DNA from: Phyllobacterium phragmitis
Lineage (GTDB): Bacteria > Pseudomonadota > Alphaproteobacteria > Rhizobiales > Rhizobiaceae
Length of the DNA: 64,000 bases
Assembly (NCBI RefSeq): GCF_002980495.1
Contig: NZ_PVBR01000001.1
Span: 1-64,000 of the forward strand
Reading direction: 5' to 3'
The position numbers and the translations under genes were made by a program. The notes under the pieces were generated by a model. That model was given only the letters and a program-made list of their open reading frames with translations. It made no database searches and was not told where the DNA came from. This document shows, piece by piece, positions 34,572-42,530 of the stretch (position 1 is its first letter; every line of letters starts with the position of its first letter).

Positions 34572-35282
34572 ATGAGTTTGTTGCAGATCCAGGAGCCCCC
34601 CGTGAAGCTGTATAATTTTCCTTGGGGCCCATACCCCCGCCGTCTCACGCTATATCTTACCGAAAAGGGTATCGCCGACATCGAGCTGATCGAAGTGGAG
34701 TTCCCGCATCAGCCTGAATTATGGCCCGAGGATTTCCTTCTGAAACTGAGCCCGGCGCATTCCTTGCCCATTCTTGATACAGGCAATGGGATCTTGATCG
34801 GCCAGTCCATTGCGATTCTCGAATATCTGGAGGAGCGCTATCCCTCGCCGAATATGCTTGGTGAGACATCAGAGGAGCGTGCACGGACGCGTGAGCTCGT
34901 GGCCATCTTTGACGAGGCCACAAGCTTCTTCGGCTTGTGGGCGCGACAGGGAAGTCGCGTGAACGCTGAACGCCACACGCCAAATGCTGAGGCGGCCTCG
35001 ATCGGAGCCGAGCGATTTGCGAGCAAGCTTCGTGTGGGAGAGGCGAAGTTCGTGGGCCCCTTCATCAACGGCAGCAAGCTGACGATTGCGGATTGCGTCG
35101 CGATGGCCCTGATTGAGTTCGCAGATCAATTCTACGGCGTACCGGTGCCGGCTGATTGCGGGAAGCTCGCCGAGTGGTATTCGCGGCTCTCGAACAGGGA
35201 AACCATGCGATCTCCCCGGTATCCGCAAGACATGCTGAGCCTGGCATACGGATTACCGGAGCAGACGCAGATTTTTCTCTAG
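34572..35282 (+). CDS. Glutathione S-transferase family protein
   Basis: A 236-residue GST. The thioredoxin-like N-terminal domain has LYNFPWGPYPRRLTLYLTEK, then SPAHSLPILDTG with the cis-Pro and QSIAILEYLEERYPSP, the glutathione-contact motif; the helical C-terminal domain has LTIADCVAMALIEFAD. ATG 34,572 has GAGG upstream; a further in-frame ATG lies at 34,530. The natural substrate cannot be inferred. Its last four bases overlap the convergent desaturase. Confidence 0.9.
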   Translation: MSLLQIQEPPVKLYNFPWGPYPRRLTLYLTEKGIADIELIEVEFPHQPELWPEDFLLKLSPAHSLPILDTGNGILIGQSIAILEYLEERYPSPNMLGETSEERARTRELVAIFDEATSFFGLWARQGSRVNAERHTPNAEAASIGAERFASKLRVGEAKFVGPFINGSKLTIADCVAMALIEFADQFYGVPVPADCGKLAEWYSRLSNRETMRSPRYPQDMLSLAYGLPEQTQIFL

Positions 35283-36304
35283 GCCAGCGCGCGTGCCTCG
35301 CGAAACGAGATCAGGCGCTTGTCCCGTTCATCCCACAGCACGAGCTTCACGCAGCGCAGGCTTTCCAGGATGGTGATGCGGCCGATATCACGCAACTCGG
35401 GGTAATCCCTGAGCACTTCGGGAAGCCGGTAATAGGGAACCCTGCTCGACAGATGATGCACATGATGGATGCCGATATTGCCGGTCAGCCATTGCAGCGC
35501 GCCCGGCAGATCGTAAAAGGACGAGCCGTGCAGGGCGGATTGCTGGAACTGCCATTCGGCTCCCTCCGACCACTGCGTGTCCTCGAACTGGTGCTGGACG
35601 TAGAACAGCCAGATACCGGCAGCGCTCGCCAGGAGCACGATCGGCAGGTGCACCAGAAGGAACGGGACGACGCCGATCATCCAGATCAGCCCGGCTGCCA
35701 GGACGATGATCGCCAGATTGGTCGCCATCGTCGAGATCCACGGCTTCACGCCTGAACGCATCATGCCGAAAGGCAGCCGCTGCTTGAGCAGGAAAACCCA
35801 GACCGGTCCGATGACGAACATGACGATCGGGTTGCGGTAAAGCCGGTATTGGAACCGCCCCCAGCGCGACAAGGCGCGATATTCGCTGACGGTCAGCGTC
35901 GTGATGTCGCCGACGCCGCGCTCGTCGAGATTGCCGGCCGAGGCGTGATGAATGGCATGGGCGCGCTTCCAGTAATCGTAAGGCGTAAGCGTTAAGACGC
36001 CGAGCGCCCGGCCGATCCAGTCATCCGTCGGGCGATGGGCGAAAAACGAGCCATGGCCGCAATCGTGCTGGATCATGAACAGCCGAAGCAGGAAGCCCGC
36101 CGCCGGAATGGTCAACAATAGACCCCACCAGAAGCCGTAATGGACGGCGACGCCGGAAAGCGCCCAAAAAGCGGCGAACGGGATGATCGTCACCGCCAGT
36201 TCGAATGCGCTGCGCCCGCGATGGGGCTGCCGGTAATTGGCGAGGATCTTGAGCCAGGACCGATGATCGATGGTGGCTGCGGACGCGGGGAAAACAGCGT
36301 TCAT
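35279..36304 (-). CDS. Fatty acid desaturase (membrane di-iron)
   Basis: A 341-residue integral membrane protein with the three histidine boxes: HDCGHGSF (~89), HAIHH (~125) and HHVHH (~281). Two paired membrane segments precede and separate the boxes, as in acyl-lipid desaturases. It introduces a double bond in acyl chains using O2 and a ferredoxin-like donor; the position of the bond is not known. It follows a DUF4167-type gene on the same strand after 6 bp, and overlaps the GST gene by four bases. Confidence 0.92.
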   Translation of the reverse strand: MNAVFPASAATIDHRSWLKILANYRQPHRGRSAFELAVTIIPFAAFWALSGVAVHYGFWWGLLLTIPAAGFLLRLFMIQHDCGHGSFFAHRPTDDWIGRALGVLTLTPYDYWKRAHAIHHASAGNLDERGVGDITTLTVSEYRALSRWGRFQYRLYRNPIVMFVIGPVWVFLLKQRLPFGMMRSGVKPWISTMATNLAIIVLAAGLIWMIGVVPFLLVHLPIVLLASAAGIWLFYVQHQFEDTQWSEGAEWQFQQSALHGSSFYDLPGALQWLTGNIGIHHVHHLSSRVPYYRLPEVLRDYPELRDIGRITILESLRCVKLVLWDERDKRLISFREARALA

Positions 36305-36310
36305 ATACGG

Positions 36311-36583
36311 TTACAGTCCTGTTGGTGTCGGGCGCTCGGCAGCGCCGGCGGAGCGGAAATAATGTTCTGCATGCTGGTAATAGTTCTCCGCCTCGACATG
36401 ATTGCCGTTCAAGGCTTCAGCACGCGCCAATTCAGTATAGCGTTCGTACTGATTTTGCGCACCCTGAGTTTTCCGCGAGCGCGGCGCCTGTTGCGTGGAG
36501 CGGGAGCCGGATCGCGGCGCCTGTTTTGTTTGCCCCTGTGTGGTTTGATGGTCTTTCATGGTCGTTTTCAAGCCGTTATGCAC
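36311..36583 (-). CDS. Small DUF4167-like protein
   Basis: A 90-residue protein. The first half is polar and Gln/Ser/Arg-rich, and the second half reads YERYTELARAEALNGNHVEA, followed by ENYYQHAEHYFR, the helical mark of the DUF4167 family found in alphaproteobacteria. Family members are usually much longer, with this motif near the N-terminus, so this is a mini-version. The start is GTG 36,583 with AAAGGAG 6 bp upstream; ATG 36,559 is an alternative. It leads into the desaturase. Confidence 0.65.
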   Translation of the reverse strand: MHNGLKTTMKDHQTTQGQTKQAPRSGSRSTQQAPRSRKTQGAQNQYERYTELARAEALNGNHVEAENYYQHAEHYFRSAGAAERPTPTGL

Positions 36584-36586
36584 GGC

Positions 36587-36823
36587 CTACTCCTTTGATT
36601 TGGTCTTGAGCGAAGCGAGATGCCGATATTCTGATCGACATTCGAGAAGCGCATTCGCTGAATGGGAAATAAATTGCCGATCCGATCGCCGGCGTCTCGA
36701 TGGCGCGATCATGCAGCACCGCATACGCGCTTTCATAAGCGGGCGCGACCATTCGGGGTTCAGGCCATTCGTGGGTTCAGGCATGGATCCGGATCGGGCT
36801 TCTGTTCGGGTTTTGCGGGCCAT
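36587..36823 (-). CDS. Possible small basic protein upstream of the DUF4167-like gene
   Basis: A 78-codon frame starts at ATG 36,823, is Arg/Ser-rich, and ends with a TAG inside the ribosome site of the next gene, 3 bp before its GTG. Such stop/ribosome-site coupling is typical of real short upstream genes, but the composition is not protein-family like and I recognise no domain. It may be a chance frame. Confidence 0.2.
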   Translation of the reverse strand: MARKTRTEARSGSMPEPTNGLNPEWSRPLMKARMRCCMIAPSRRRRSDRQFISHSANALLECRSEYRHLASLKTKSKE

Positions 36824-37134
36824 CCCTGAGTCGCATCATGTTCTGAAACCGTCCATGGCGAACCTGCCACGGATACGCACCGTTATGGGATGACGGTCAA
36901 TCTGGAGCGGGATGAGGAAAGCTGTGAAGCGGTTTTTCACCCGCATCCCGTTCATAAATAATGTGAGGATTACGCTCAAGGCTCGATCAACCCCACAGAG
37001 AACGAGCCGAACATGGCGTTCACAGGCATTTATATATGCGTACATTTGCGTGATTACAAGCAAACTTTCGCCGACGCGCCCGGTTTCGGGGCTGGCGAGA
37101 TTGAGAACAAGTTGCAGTTTAGACCTTGGAGCCT
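36824..37134. other. Non-coding stretch
   Basis: No gene is supported here. It contains the second copy of the CTGTGAAGCGG repeat (36,905-36,952) and an otherwise featureless AT/GC mix. Confidence 0.5.
36905..36952. repeat. Palindromic intergenic repeat (CTGTGAAGCGG type), copy 2
   Basis: It shares the core CTGTGAAGCGGTTT and CCGCATCCCG with copy 1 at 3,333-3,366. GCGGGATG and CATCCCG act as imperfect outer arms. Confidence 0.7.
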
Positions 37135-37341
37135 TTCACTTTCAGGTGGAAACGATGCGCTCAGGCGTTCCTCAATCTTGACGGTGGCAACCATATTCCA
37201 ACCGTGGCAACAGCGGCATCGTCGAGGCATGGATTCCTGTGCCCGGGCCTGTGCTTGTCACAGGAATCCATGCCTCACCATTTCCACCATTCCAACGATG
37301 CAGGACAGGTTAGGCGATGCCGTTCAATTGGGAACCGCTCT
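37135..37341 (-). repeat. Mosaic palindromic repeat, copy 2 (minus orientation)
   Basis: Read on the minus strand it has the order: outer start AGAGCGGTTCCCAATT, then the palindrome GAGGCATGGATTCCTGTG... (split by CCCGGGCCTGTGCTTGT), then the tail with the GTTGGAATA and ACCTGAAAGTGAA marks. It shows both outer ends of the element. Confidence 0.85.
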
Positions 37342-37378
37342 ACCGCGCCAAACGCTTTCGGATATCGCCCGCTTCTGC

Positions 37379-37591
37379 TCAGTGCATCCGGTTCTCGGCA
37401 TGCTTGTTCCTCAGCCCGTCATAACTGCGCTCCAGCGGAAGCGTCGGCTGGGGCTGCTCTCGAAGCGCGTTCGGCACCTGCTGGCCCTGACCGTCTGCCC
37501 TGACCGCCTGAATGTCAGGAAGCCAAACGGAGCGGGGGCGGTTATTGTTCCGGCTAATTTTGCAGTCGGGCGGGCCTGGAAATCCGCCGGA
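37379..37591 (-). pseudogene. Possible remnant of an unknown gene
   Basis: The minus strand has a 71-codon open stretch without a start codon, between stops; it ends NALREQPQPTLPLERSYDG followed by LRNKHAENRMH. The composition is protein-like (charged, Pro/Gln-rich) and unlike neighbouring noise. It may be the C-terminus of a truncated protein, but no family is recognised and no upstream half is visible. The plus strand and the rest of 37,342-37,958 show no supportable gene. Confidence 0.2.
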
Positions 37592-37958
37592 TCAACGGCT
37601 TTTGTCTGAGGCTGCGATCACCAATGCTCACAATGCGTTACAGGCTGAAGCAAAATATGGCTTCGAGCGTCACGAAGCCGCCCTCAACCCATGCAGATGT
37701 AAAAGAAATGAGGTCTGGCTTCCTTGTTGTGAAGCTGGAACTTCGGGATGGGATATGCGCCGGATCATTGCATTCGCCGATCCGATTTTGTTTTGCGGTG
37801 GCGCCCTGCGGCACGCAGACATGGCCATTGATCTGCGCCACCCGCTCACAGATCCAAGCAATCCCCCTCGGGGATCAGCATACGGCGACGTCGCATGGAA
37901 CCAATCCGGCGTCATCGGACTTTAGGCAAAGGAAACAATCACTTCGGAAAAACTTGCC

Positions 37959-39443
37959 ATGCAAATGGACAATGAGACCCCCCAGAAGCGTCAGCCGAAG
38001 CCGGAACAGATGGAAGATGAACCCTCGTCCTGGCTGGATAGGTTTCTGCGAATAGTCAGCGTTACGGCATGTGGGCTGCTGCTGTTCGTTGCCGGTGCGA
38101 TCGTCACCACCGGCGAGATATTTCCAGGACCGCAGATCGCAGCCGCCTATGAGGGCGGAAGAGCGCTCTACGATAAGATCGTCAACTACCAGAACGTCTA
38201 CAACACCGACCTTTGGTACCCGCAGCGTTCCAATAAACGGGGCGTCACGGCTTATCTCCCCGGCAAAGCTCAGGAAGGGCTGACGCTCTATACCTCGGGC
38301 GACGGACCGGCGGCCTATCTCATCGATATGAAAGGCAGGATCGTGCACCAATGGCGTCGGCCGTTCAGCACCCTCTGGCCGAACGGGCCGCGCGGCAAGC
38401 TGTGGCAGGCCGGCGCCCAGACCGTATCGAAGCCGCAGCCCGACCCGTTCGTCTATTTCCGCCATGCGCACGTCTTTCCCAATGGCGATCTGCTGGCATT
38501 ATACGAGGGGGCGGGCGACACCCCCTATGGCTATGGCCTGGCCAAACTCGACAAGAACTCGAATGTGATCTGGAGCTATGCCGGGCGTGCCCACCATCAG
38601 TTCGATATCGGGCCCGACGGCAAGATCTATGTGCTGACGCATGAATATTCCAAGGAGAGGGTGAAGCCTTACGGCCATCTCAAGCCGCCGCGCCTCGATG
38701 ATTATCTCGTCATCCTGTCGCCCGACGGTAAGGAACTGGAAAAGATCCACCTGATGAAGGCGTTGGGCGCGTCGCCCTATCGTCAATTGGGTTATTCGGT
38801 ATCGAGTTTTTCGGTCGCCGAACCGCTGCACGCCAATGCCGTCAAATATATCACCAGCGAGATGGCCGCCAATTTCGCCTTCGCTAGGGAAGGCCAGATC
38901 CTGCTTTCCTTCCGTGATCTCGGCACGGGAACGGTCGCGGTTCTCGATCCGGGCACCAAGCAGATCAGCTGGGCCACCAACGGCCCATGGATCGGCCAGC
39001 ACGACCCGGACATCCTGGCCAACGGCAACATTCTTCTGTTCGACAATTTCGGCAATTTCCATCGGCCGGAGGGACAGACGCGGATATTGGAGTTCAATCC
39101 GCGCACGATGGAAACCGTCTGGCAATATGCCGGAACCGCTGACCATCCGCTGGAAAGCCCGATCCGCGGTGAACAGCAGCGTCTCGCCAACGGCAACACG
39201 CTGATCGACGAATCGACTGCCGGCCGGCTTGTCGAGGTGACGCGGGATGGAGAAATCGTCTGGGAATTCCTCAATCCGGCGCGTGGCGGCGATGACGGCG
39301 ACAAGATCGCGATCTTCGGCTGGGCTCAAAGGCTATCGCCCTCCGATATCGATCCCGCAATGTTGGAGAAGCCAGGCCCGACAAAGCAGCCAGACAAGAA
39401 ACAGCAAGACAAAAAACAGCCAGATAAGGAGACACGGACATGA
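37959..39443 (+). CDS. Arylsulfotransferase (ASST)-like membrane-anchored protein
   Basis: A 494-residue protein. An N-terminal cytoplasmic tail is followed by one helix (~34-54: SVTACGLLLFVAGAIVTTGE) and a periplasmic six-bladed propeller-like domain. Motifs include FRHAHVFPNGDLLALYEG, YAGRAHHQFDIGPDGKIYVL and NGNTLIDESTAGRL, typical of the ASST family. Classical ASSTs transfer sulfate between phenolic esters using an active-site His without PAPS. The C-terminal tail is Lys/Gln/Pro-rich (KQPDKKQQDKKQ). It is the first gene of a four-gene cassette with a sulfotransferase at the end. Confidence 0.75.
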   Translation: MQMDNETPQKRQPKPEQMEDEPSSWLDRFLRIVSVTACGLLLFVAGAIVTTGEIFPGPQIAAAYEGGRALYDKIVNYQNVYNTDLWYPQRSNKRGVTAYLPGKAQEGLTLYTSGDGPAAYLIDMKGRIVHQWRRPFSTLWPNGPRGKLWQAGAQTVSKPQPDPFVYFRHAHVFPNGDLLALYEGAGDTPYGYGLAKLDKNSNVIWSYAGRAHHQFDIGPDGKIYVLTHEYSKERVKPYGHLKPPRLDDYLVILSPDGKELEKIHLMKALGASPYRQLGYSVSSFSVAEPLHANAVKYITSEMAANFAFAREGQILLSFRDLGTGTVAVLDPGTKQISWATNGPWIGQHDPDILANGNILLFDNFGNFHRPEGQTRILEFNPRTMETVWQYAGTADHPLESPIRGEQQRLANGNTLIDESTAGRLVEVTRDGEIVWEFLNPARGGDDGDKIAIFGWAQRLSPSDIDPAMLEKPGPTKQPDKKQQDKKQPDKETRT

Positions 39444-39709
39444 AGAAACGCCTTGCTCTCATCACAGTTCTCGTCACGCTATTCGCTCCTACCGCCGCGT
39501 TCGCCTATGTCGGGCCGGGCGCCGGCCTCAGTCTTCTCGGCGCGCTATGGGCGTTGTTGGTAGCGATCGTAACCGCCCTCTTCTTCGTCGTCGCATGGCC
39601 GATCCGCAAGATGATGCGCAACCGGCGCAGGAGGCTCGCCACCCGGGATGCTGCAGGTGCCGACGACACGCTTGCAAGCGTAGCCGGATCACCGCGACAG
39701 GAAAAATAG
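39440..39709 (+). CDS. Small membrane protein of the sulfotransferase cassette
   Basis: An 89-residue protein beginning with a signal-like segment (KKRLALITVLVTLFAPTAAF), followed by AYVGPGAGLSLLGALWALLV, a second helix, and a basic tail. The start overlaps the ASST-like stop by four bases. It is usually found next to ASST-like genes in this kind of arrangement, but I can give no biochemical function. Confidence 0.75.
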   Translation: MKKRLALITVLVTLFAPTAAFAYVGPGAGLSLLGALWALLVAIVTALFFVVAWPIRKMMRNRRRRLATRDAAGADDTLASVAGSPRQEK

Positions 39710-39721
39710 CGGGGCTTCCGC

Positions 39722-40447
39722 ATGTTGGGACTTCTGGACCTGCCTTCGCCTGCGCTGTCACTGATCGACGGATTGCTGACGCGGTTCCTTCCGCCGATCG
39801 GAAGGATCGTGCTGTGGGCCGCAATCGGCGCAATCGTATCGATGGAGCTCTATCGGCTCTTGTCGCCGCAGGCGCAGATCTCCCGGATCAAGCAGGACCT
39901 CCTCCGCGTCCAGCAGCAGCTGAACGATTTCGACGGTCCGTTCGAGGAGGCGTGGAAATACATCAGGCGCATGCTCTCGCTCGCCTCGCGCCGTGTTCTC
40001 ATCGTCTTTCCGGCCACGCTCATCGCATCATTGCCGGTGCTGATCCTGATCATCTGGACCGACGCGCATTATGGCAAGAGCTTCCCGCCGCCGGGCCAGG
40101 CGATCGCCGTCCAGATTGGCGGCGATTATCGGGGCCGCTGGGTCGATACCGGCAACGGAGCCGCGCCCAAGGCGGAGGTGATGGATGCAGCCGGGCGCCA
40201 AATCGCCGAAGTCGCGGTGCCGAAACCCATCAGGACCGTGCATAAGCTGCGCTGGTGGAACATCCTTATCGGCAATCCGGCCGGCTATCTGCCCGATGAT
40301 GCACCGTTCGACTGGGTGGATTTCGCTTTGCCGCAGCAGCAGTTTTTCTCCTCCGGGCCAGAGTGGCTGCGCGGCTGGGAACCGATCTTCTTCGCATCCC
40401 TCCTTTTCTTTGCAATGACATTGAAGATCGTCCGCCAGATAGATTGA
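39722..40447 (+). CDS. Hypothetical two-helix membrane protein
   Basis: A 241-residue protein. Helix 1 is at ~19-42 (RIVLWAAIGAIVSMELY), a coiled-coil-like stretch follows (RIKQDLLRVQQQLNDFDGPF), helix 2 is at ~87-107 (LIVFPATLIASLPVLILII), then a periplasmic or extracytoplasmic domain of ~100 residues and a final helix (PIFFASLLFFAMTLKIV). The middle part may be a beta domain. It lies 12 bp after the previous gene and 10 bp before the sulfotransferase. No family is recognised. Confidence 0.7.
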   Translation: MLGLLDLPSPALSLIDGLLTRFLPPIGRIVLWAAIGAIVSMELYRLLSPQAQISRIKQDLLRVQQQLNDFDGPFEEAWKYIRRMLSLASRRVLIVFPATLIASLPVLILIIWTDAHYGKSFPPPGQAIAVQIGGDYRGRWVDTGNGAAPKAEVMDAAGRQIAEVAVPKPIRTVHKLRWWNILIGNPAGYLPDDAPFDWVDFALPQQQFFSSGPEWLRGWEPIFFASLLFFAMTLKIVRQID

Positions 40448-40457
40448 GAGCGACAAC

Positions 40458-41579
40458 ATGGACCAGACGGTAAAGCAGTCGGCACATATACCAGTCCGCA
40501 TGGAAGTCGATCCGTGGACGGATAAGGTCGGTGGTCTCCTTGAGCGTTTTCCCCGCCTGTTGATCAAGACGGGCGATTTCGAAACGCGTGTGCTGGGCGA
40601 GCGTCTGGCCGATATCGCCATCGACCGGCCGGTCTATATCGCCGGTCTGGCGCGTTCGGGCAGCACCATCCTCCTGGAACTCCTCGCCCGCCACCCTGAG
40701 GCCGCCACCCACCGCTATCGCGATTTTCCGCTGCTGCCGGTGCCCTGGGCCTGGAACTGGTTCGTCGACCGCGCCGGCAGGAGCGATCGGCAGGCCACGG
40801 AACGCGCCCACCGCGACGGCATCATCGTCACGCCTGAAAGCCCTGAGGCGTTCGAGGAAGTGCTCTGGAATGCCTTTTTCACAAGCCTGCACGAGCGGCG
40901 GGCAAGCGCGGTGCTCGACCGGACCACGATGCATCCGCGTTTCGAGGCGTTTTATCGCGATCATATCCGCAAGCTTCTGGCTTTGCGCCGGGGGAGGCGC
41001 TACATCTCGAAAGGCAATTACAATGTCACGCGCATCGCCTATCTCAAAAAGATCCTGCCCGATGCGCGCTTCATCGTGCCCGTCAGGGATCCGGTCTGGC
41101 ACATCGCCTCGCTTGTGAAGCAACACCGTCTTTTCCTGACCGCCGCGGCGCAGGATGAGCGCGTCAGGCGCCATATGCGGCGCAGCGGCCATTTCGAGTT
41201 CGGGCCGGATCGGCGGGCCATCAACACCGCTTCCCACGGCATGGTCGCCCGCGCGGATATCCATTGGGAAGAGGGCGAGGAAATCGCCGGCTGGGCGGCG
41301 CAATGGGCCGATGTCTATGGCCATGTCGCCGATCTGATGGAGGATGGCGAAGCCGCCGATGCCGTGAAGATCGTGCGCTACGAGGATTTCTGCGCCGATC
41401 CCGGGCCGACATTTACGGCCGTCCTGGAACATTGCGGACTGGAGCCGGCGGGCCTGGTCGAGATTGCTCAAACCACGATCAGCCCGCCCACCTATTACGA
41501 GCCGTCCTTCACCGAGGCCGAACGCGATGAGATCCGCCGCATCACATCGGATGTGGCGAGCCGGTTCGGGTATGATTGA
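40458..41579 (+). CDS. Sulfotransferase family protein (PAPS-dependent type)
   Basis: A 373-residue sulfotransferase. The 5'-phosphosulfate loop is YIAGLARSGSTILLELLARH (~55-74), with the GxxRSGST layout, and the 3'-phosphate site is ARFIVPVRDPVWHIASLV, with Arg and Ser. These are the hallmarks of PAPS-dependent enzymes; the acceptor is unknown and could be a lipid, sugar or phenol. It is the last gene of the cassette, and a link to the ASST-like protein is inferred from the close spacing of all four genes. Confidence 0.85.
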   Translation: MDQTVKQSAHIPVRMEVDPWTDKVGGLLERFPRLLIKTGDFETRVLGERLADIAIDRPVYIAGLARSGSTILLELLARHPEAATHRYRDFPLLPVPWAWNWFVDRAGRSDRQATERAHRDGIIVTPESPEAFEEVLWNAFFTSLHERRASAVLDRTTMHPRFEAFYRDHIRKLLALRRGRRYISKGNYNVTRIAYLKKILPDARFIVPVRDPVWHIASLVKQHRLFLTAAAQDERVRRHMRRSGHFEFGPDRRAINTASHGMVARADIHWEEGEEIAGWAAQWADVYGHVADLMEDGEAADAVKIVRYEDFCADPGPTFTAVLEHCGLEPAGLVEIAQTTISPPTYYEPSFTEAERDEIRRITSDVASRFGYD

Positions 41580-41582
41580 TCG

Positions 41583-41732
41583 CGATCAGGCTCAATCGCC
41601 CTTCACACCGAACTCTTTGGCCGTTTCTTCGAATTCGTCGTTCTTGGCGGGATTTCTGAGTCGAAACACGCGCAAAAGCCGCGATGGCACAAGGATTATG
41701 CGGAAGCATTCAAGGCATTCGTGGAGGAATGA
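41583..41732 (+). pseudogene. Possible C-terminal remnant of an unknown gene
   Basis: A 50-codon open stretch without a start, overlapping no other gene, reads IALHTELFGRFFEFVVLGG and ends KDYAEAFKAFVEE before TGA. The composition is clearly protein-like but the family is not recognised. It lies 4 bp after the sulfotransferase stop, in another frame. It may also be a chance frame. Confidence 0.25.
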
Positions 41733-41741
41733 TCCCACTGC

Positions 41742-41783
41742 TAATTTCATCCTTAAATCGGAATCGATTTAAGGATGAAATTA
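41742..41783. repeat. Perfect palindrome with 18-bp arms
   Basis: AATTTCATCCTTAAATCG (41,743-41,760) and its exact reverse complement (41,765-41,782) enclose GAAT. It is an intergenic palindromic element of a type frequent in Brucellaceae. Confidence 0.85.
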
Positions 41784-41801
41784 TGCAGCATTTAAAAGTG
41801 T

Positions 41802-41844
41802 TAGAGCGTCCTTTGCGCGTCCAATTGGACGCGCGGCGCTCTAA
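41802..41844. repeat. Palindrome TAGAGCG...CGCTCTA
   Basis: Arms AGAGCG(T/C)C...GCGCGTCCAATTGGACGCGC...GCGCTCT form a long stem centred on CCAATTGG. It lies directly downstream of the CcsR-like hairpins when read on the minus strand. Confidence 0.8.
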
Positions 41845-41960
41845 AAAACAACACCCGCCGCGGGAGGAGGTGCGGCGGGTGCTATTTGTAAAGACCGGCT
41901 GGGAGGAGGAGGTGCCGGTCTTTTATCGCGGGGGTCTGGGAGGAGGAGTGACCCCGACGA
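41845..41960 (-). ncRNA. CcsR/cuckoo-type small RNA array with three anti-Shine-Dalgarno hairpins
   Basis: Read on the minus strand, three stem-loops follow the DUF1127 gene within 125 bp: stems at 41,931-41,955, 41,892-41,921 and 41,853-41,880. Every loop contains CCTCCTCC(C) (plus strand GGGAGGAGG), which is complementary to ribosome sites, hence anti-SD like. The last stem (9 bp, GCGGCGGGT) is followed on the minus strand by TGTTGTTTTTTAG, a good terminator. This matches the CcsR/cuckoo RNA family, known in Rhodobacter to be co-transcribed with a DUF1127 gene and induced by stress. Processing ends and targets are not visible from sequence. Confidence 0.8.
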
Positions 41961-41976
41961 TATCTGTAAAACTTGA

Positions 41977-42123
41977 TTAGCGCGTGACTGCCTTACGGGC
42001 GACGTAAGGGATTTCGGCGGGGAGGATGCCGAGATCGTTCAGTTCGCGGGCCGACAGGCGGCTCAGTTCGTTCACGGTAGCGCGGTAGCGGCGCCAGTTG
42101 CTGTAGGAGCGGATCAGGTTCAT
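41977..42123 (-). CDS. DUF1127 small protein (CcaF1-like)
   Basis: A 48-residue Arg-rich protein (MNLIRSYSNWRRYRATVNEL, then SRLSARELNDLGI), the whole DUF1127 motif. It starts at ATG 42,123 with AGGTGAG upstream. The product is basic and compact; CcaF1, a relative, binds RNA and affects processing of CcsR RNAs in Rhodobacter. Here it precedes the three-hairpin array on the same strand, so the protein and RNAs are likely one transcript. Confidence 0.85.
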   Translation of the reverse strand: MNLIRSYSNWRRYRATVNELSRLSARELNDLGILPAEIPYVARKAVTR

Positions 42124-42400
42124 TTTTCTCACCTAGACACATTATTTGTTCTTGTTACGAACAGCATATAGTCCCGCACTGCAAAAAGGTGCAGAGACAA
42201 ATTTGCATGGCTGCATTGCAGGAAACGCTTGGATCTATCTGTTTTTGGGCTTGTTTTTGCCATCTTCGGCCAGCCGCATTCCATTTTTGCAGTGCAATAA
42301 GGTTGCCGCGGCAATGGCCGCCCGAAATTGCCATGGTCATCCGCTGGAAATTGCCTTGATTGCGGCTCGGAAGCGGTGGGAAAACGAAACACTTCAAGGC

Positions 42401-42530
42401 AAAAAAAGAGCCGGACTTGTGAAAGCCCGGCTTCAAGTTGTGAAGGTGCCCATTGGGCAAAACCTCCAGAGGGGAACACTTGCCGCGCGCAATGGGAGGA
42501 GACGCGCCTGCAAGTGATACTGATATGGAT
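42401..42530 (-). ncRNA. Second possible anti-SD RNA with a strong terminator
   Basis: On the minus strand a hairpin at about 42,484-42,508 (stem GCGCG/CGCGC) has CTCCTCCC in its loop. It is followed by a terminator: AGCCGG/CCGGCT (42,409-42,432) and then seven Ts. No ORF of coding quality fits this strand here. It would be another single-hairpin CcsR-like RNA, upstream of the DUF1127 operon; the 5' end is guessed. Confidence 0.5.

Noticed and set aside
37013-37609. Plus-strand frames over the second mosaic repeat
   Set aside because: The frames follow repeat sequence and change frame with it; no protein-like content.
41684-41980. 98-codon plus-strand frame across the anti-SD hairpins
   Set aside because: It is composed of two palindromes and three hairpins; the pattern is explained by the minus-strand RNA array.
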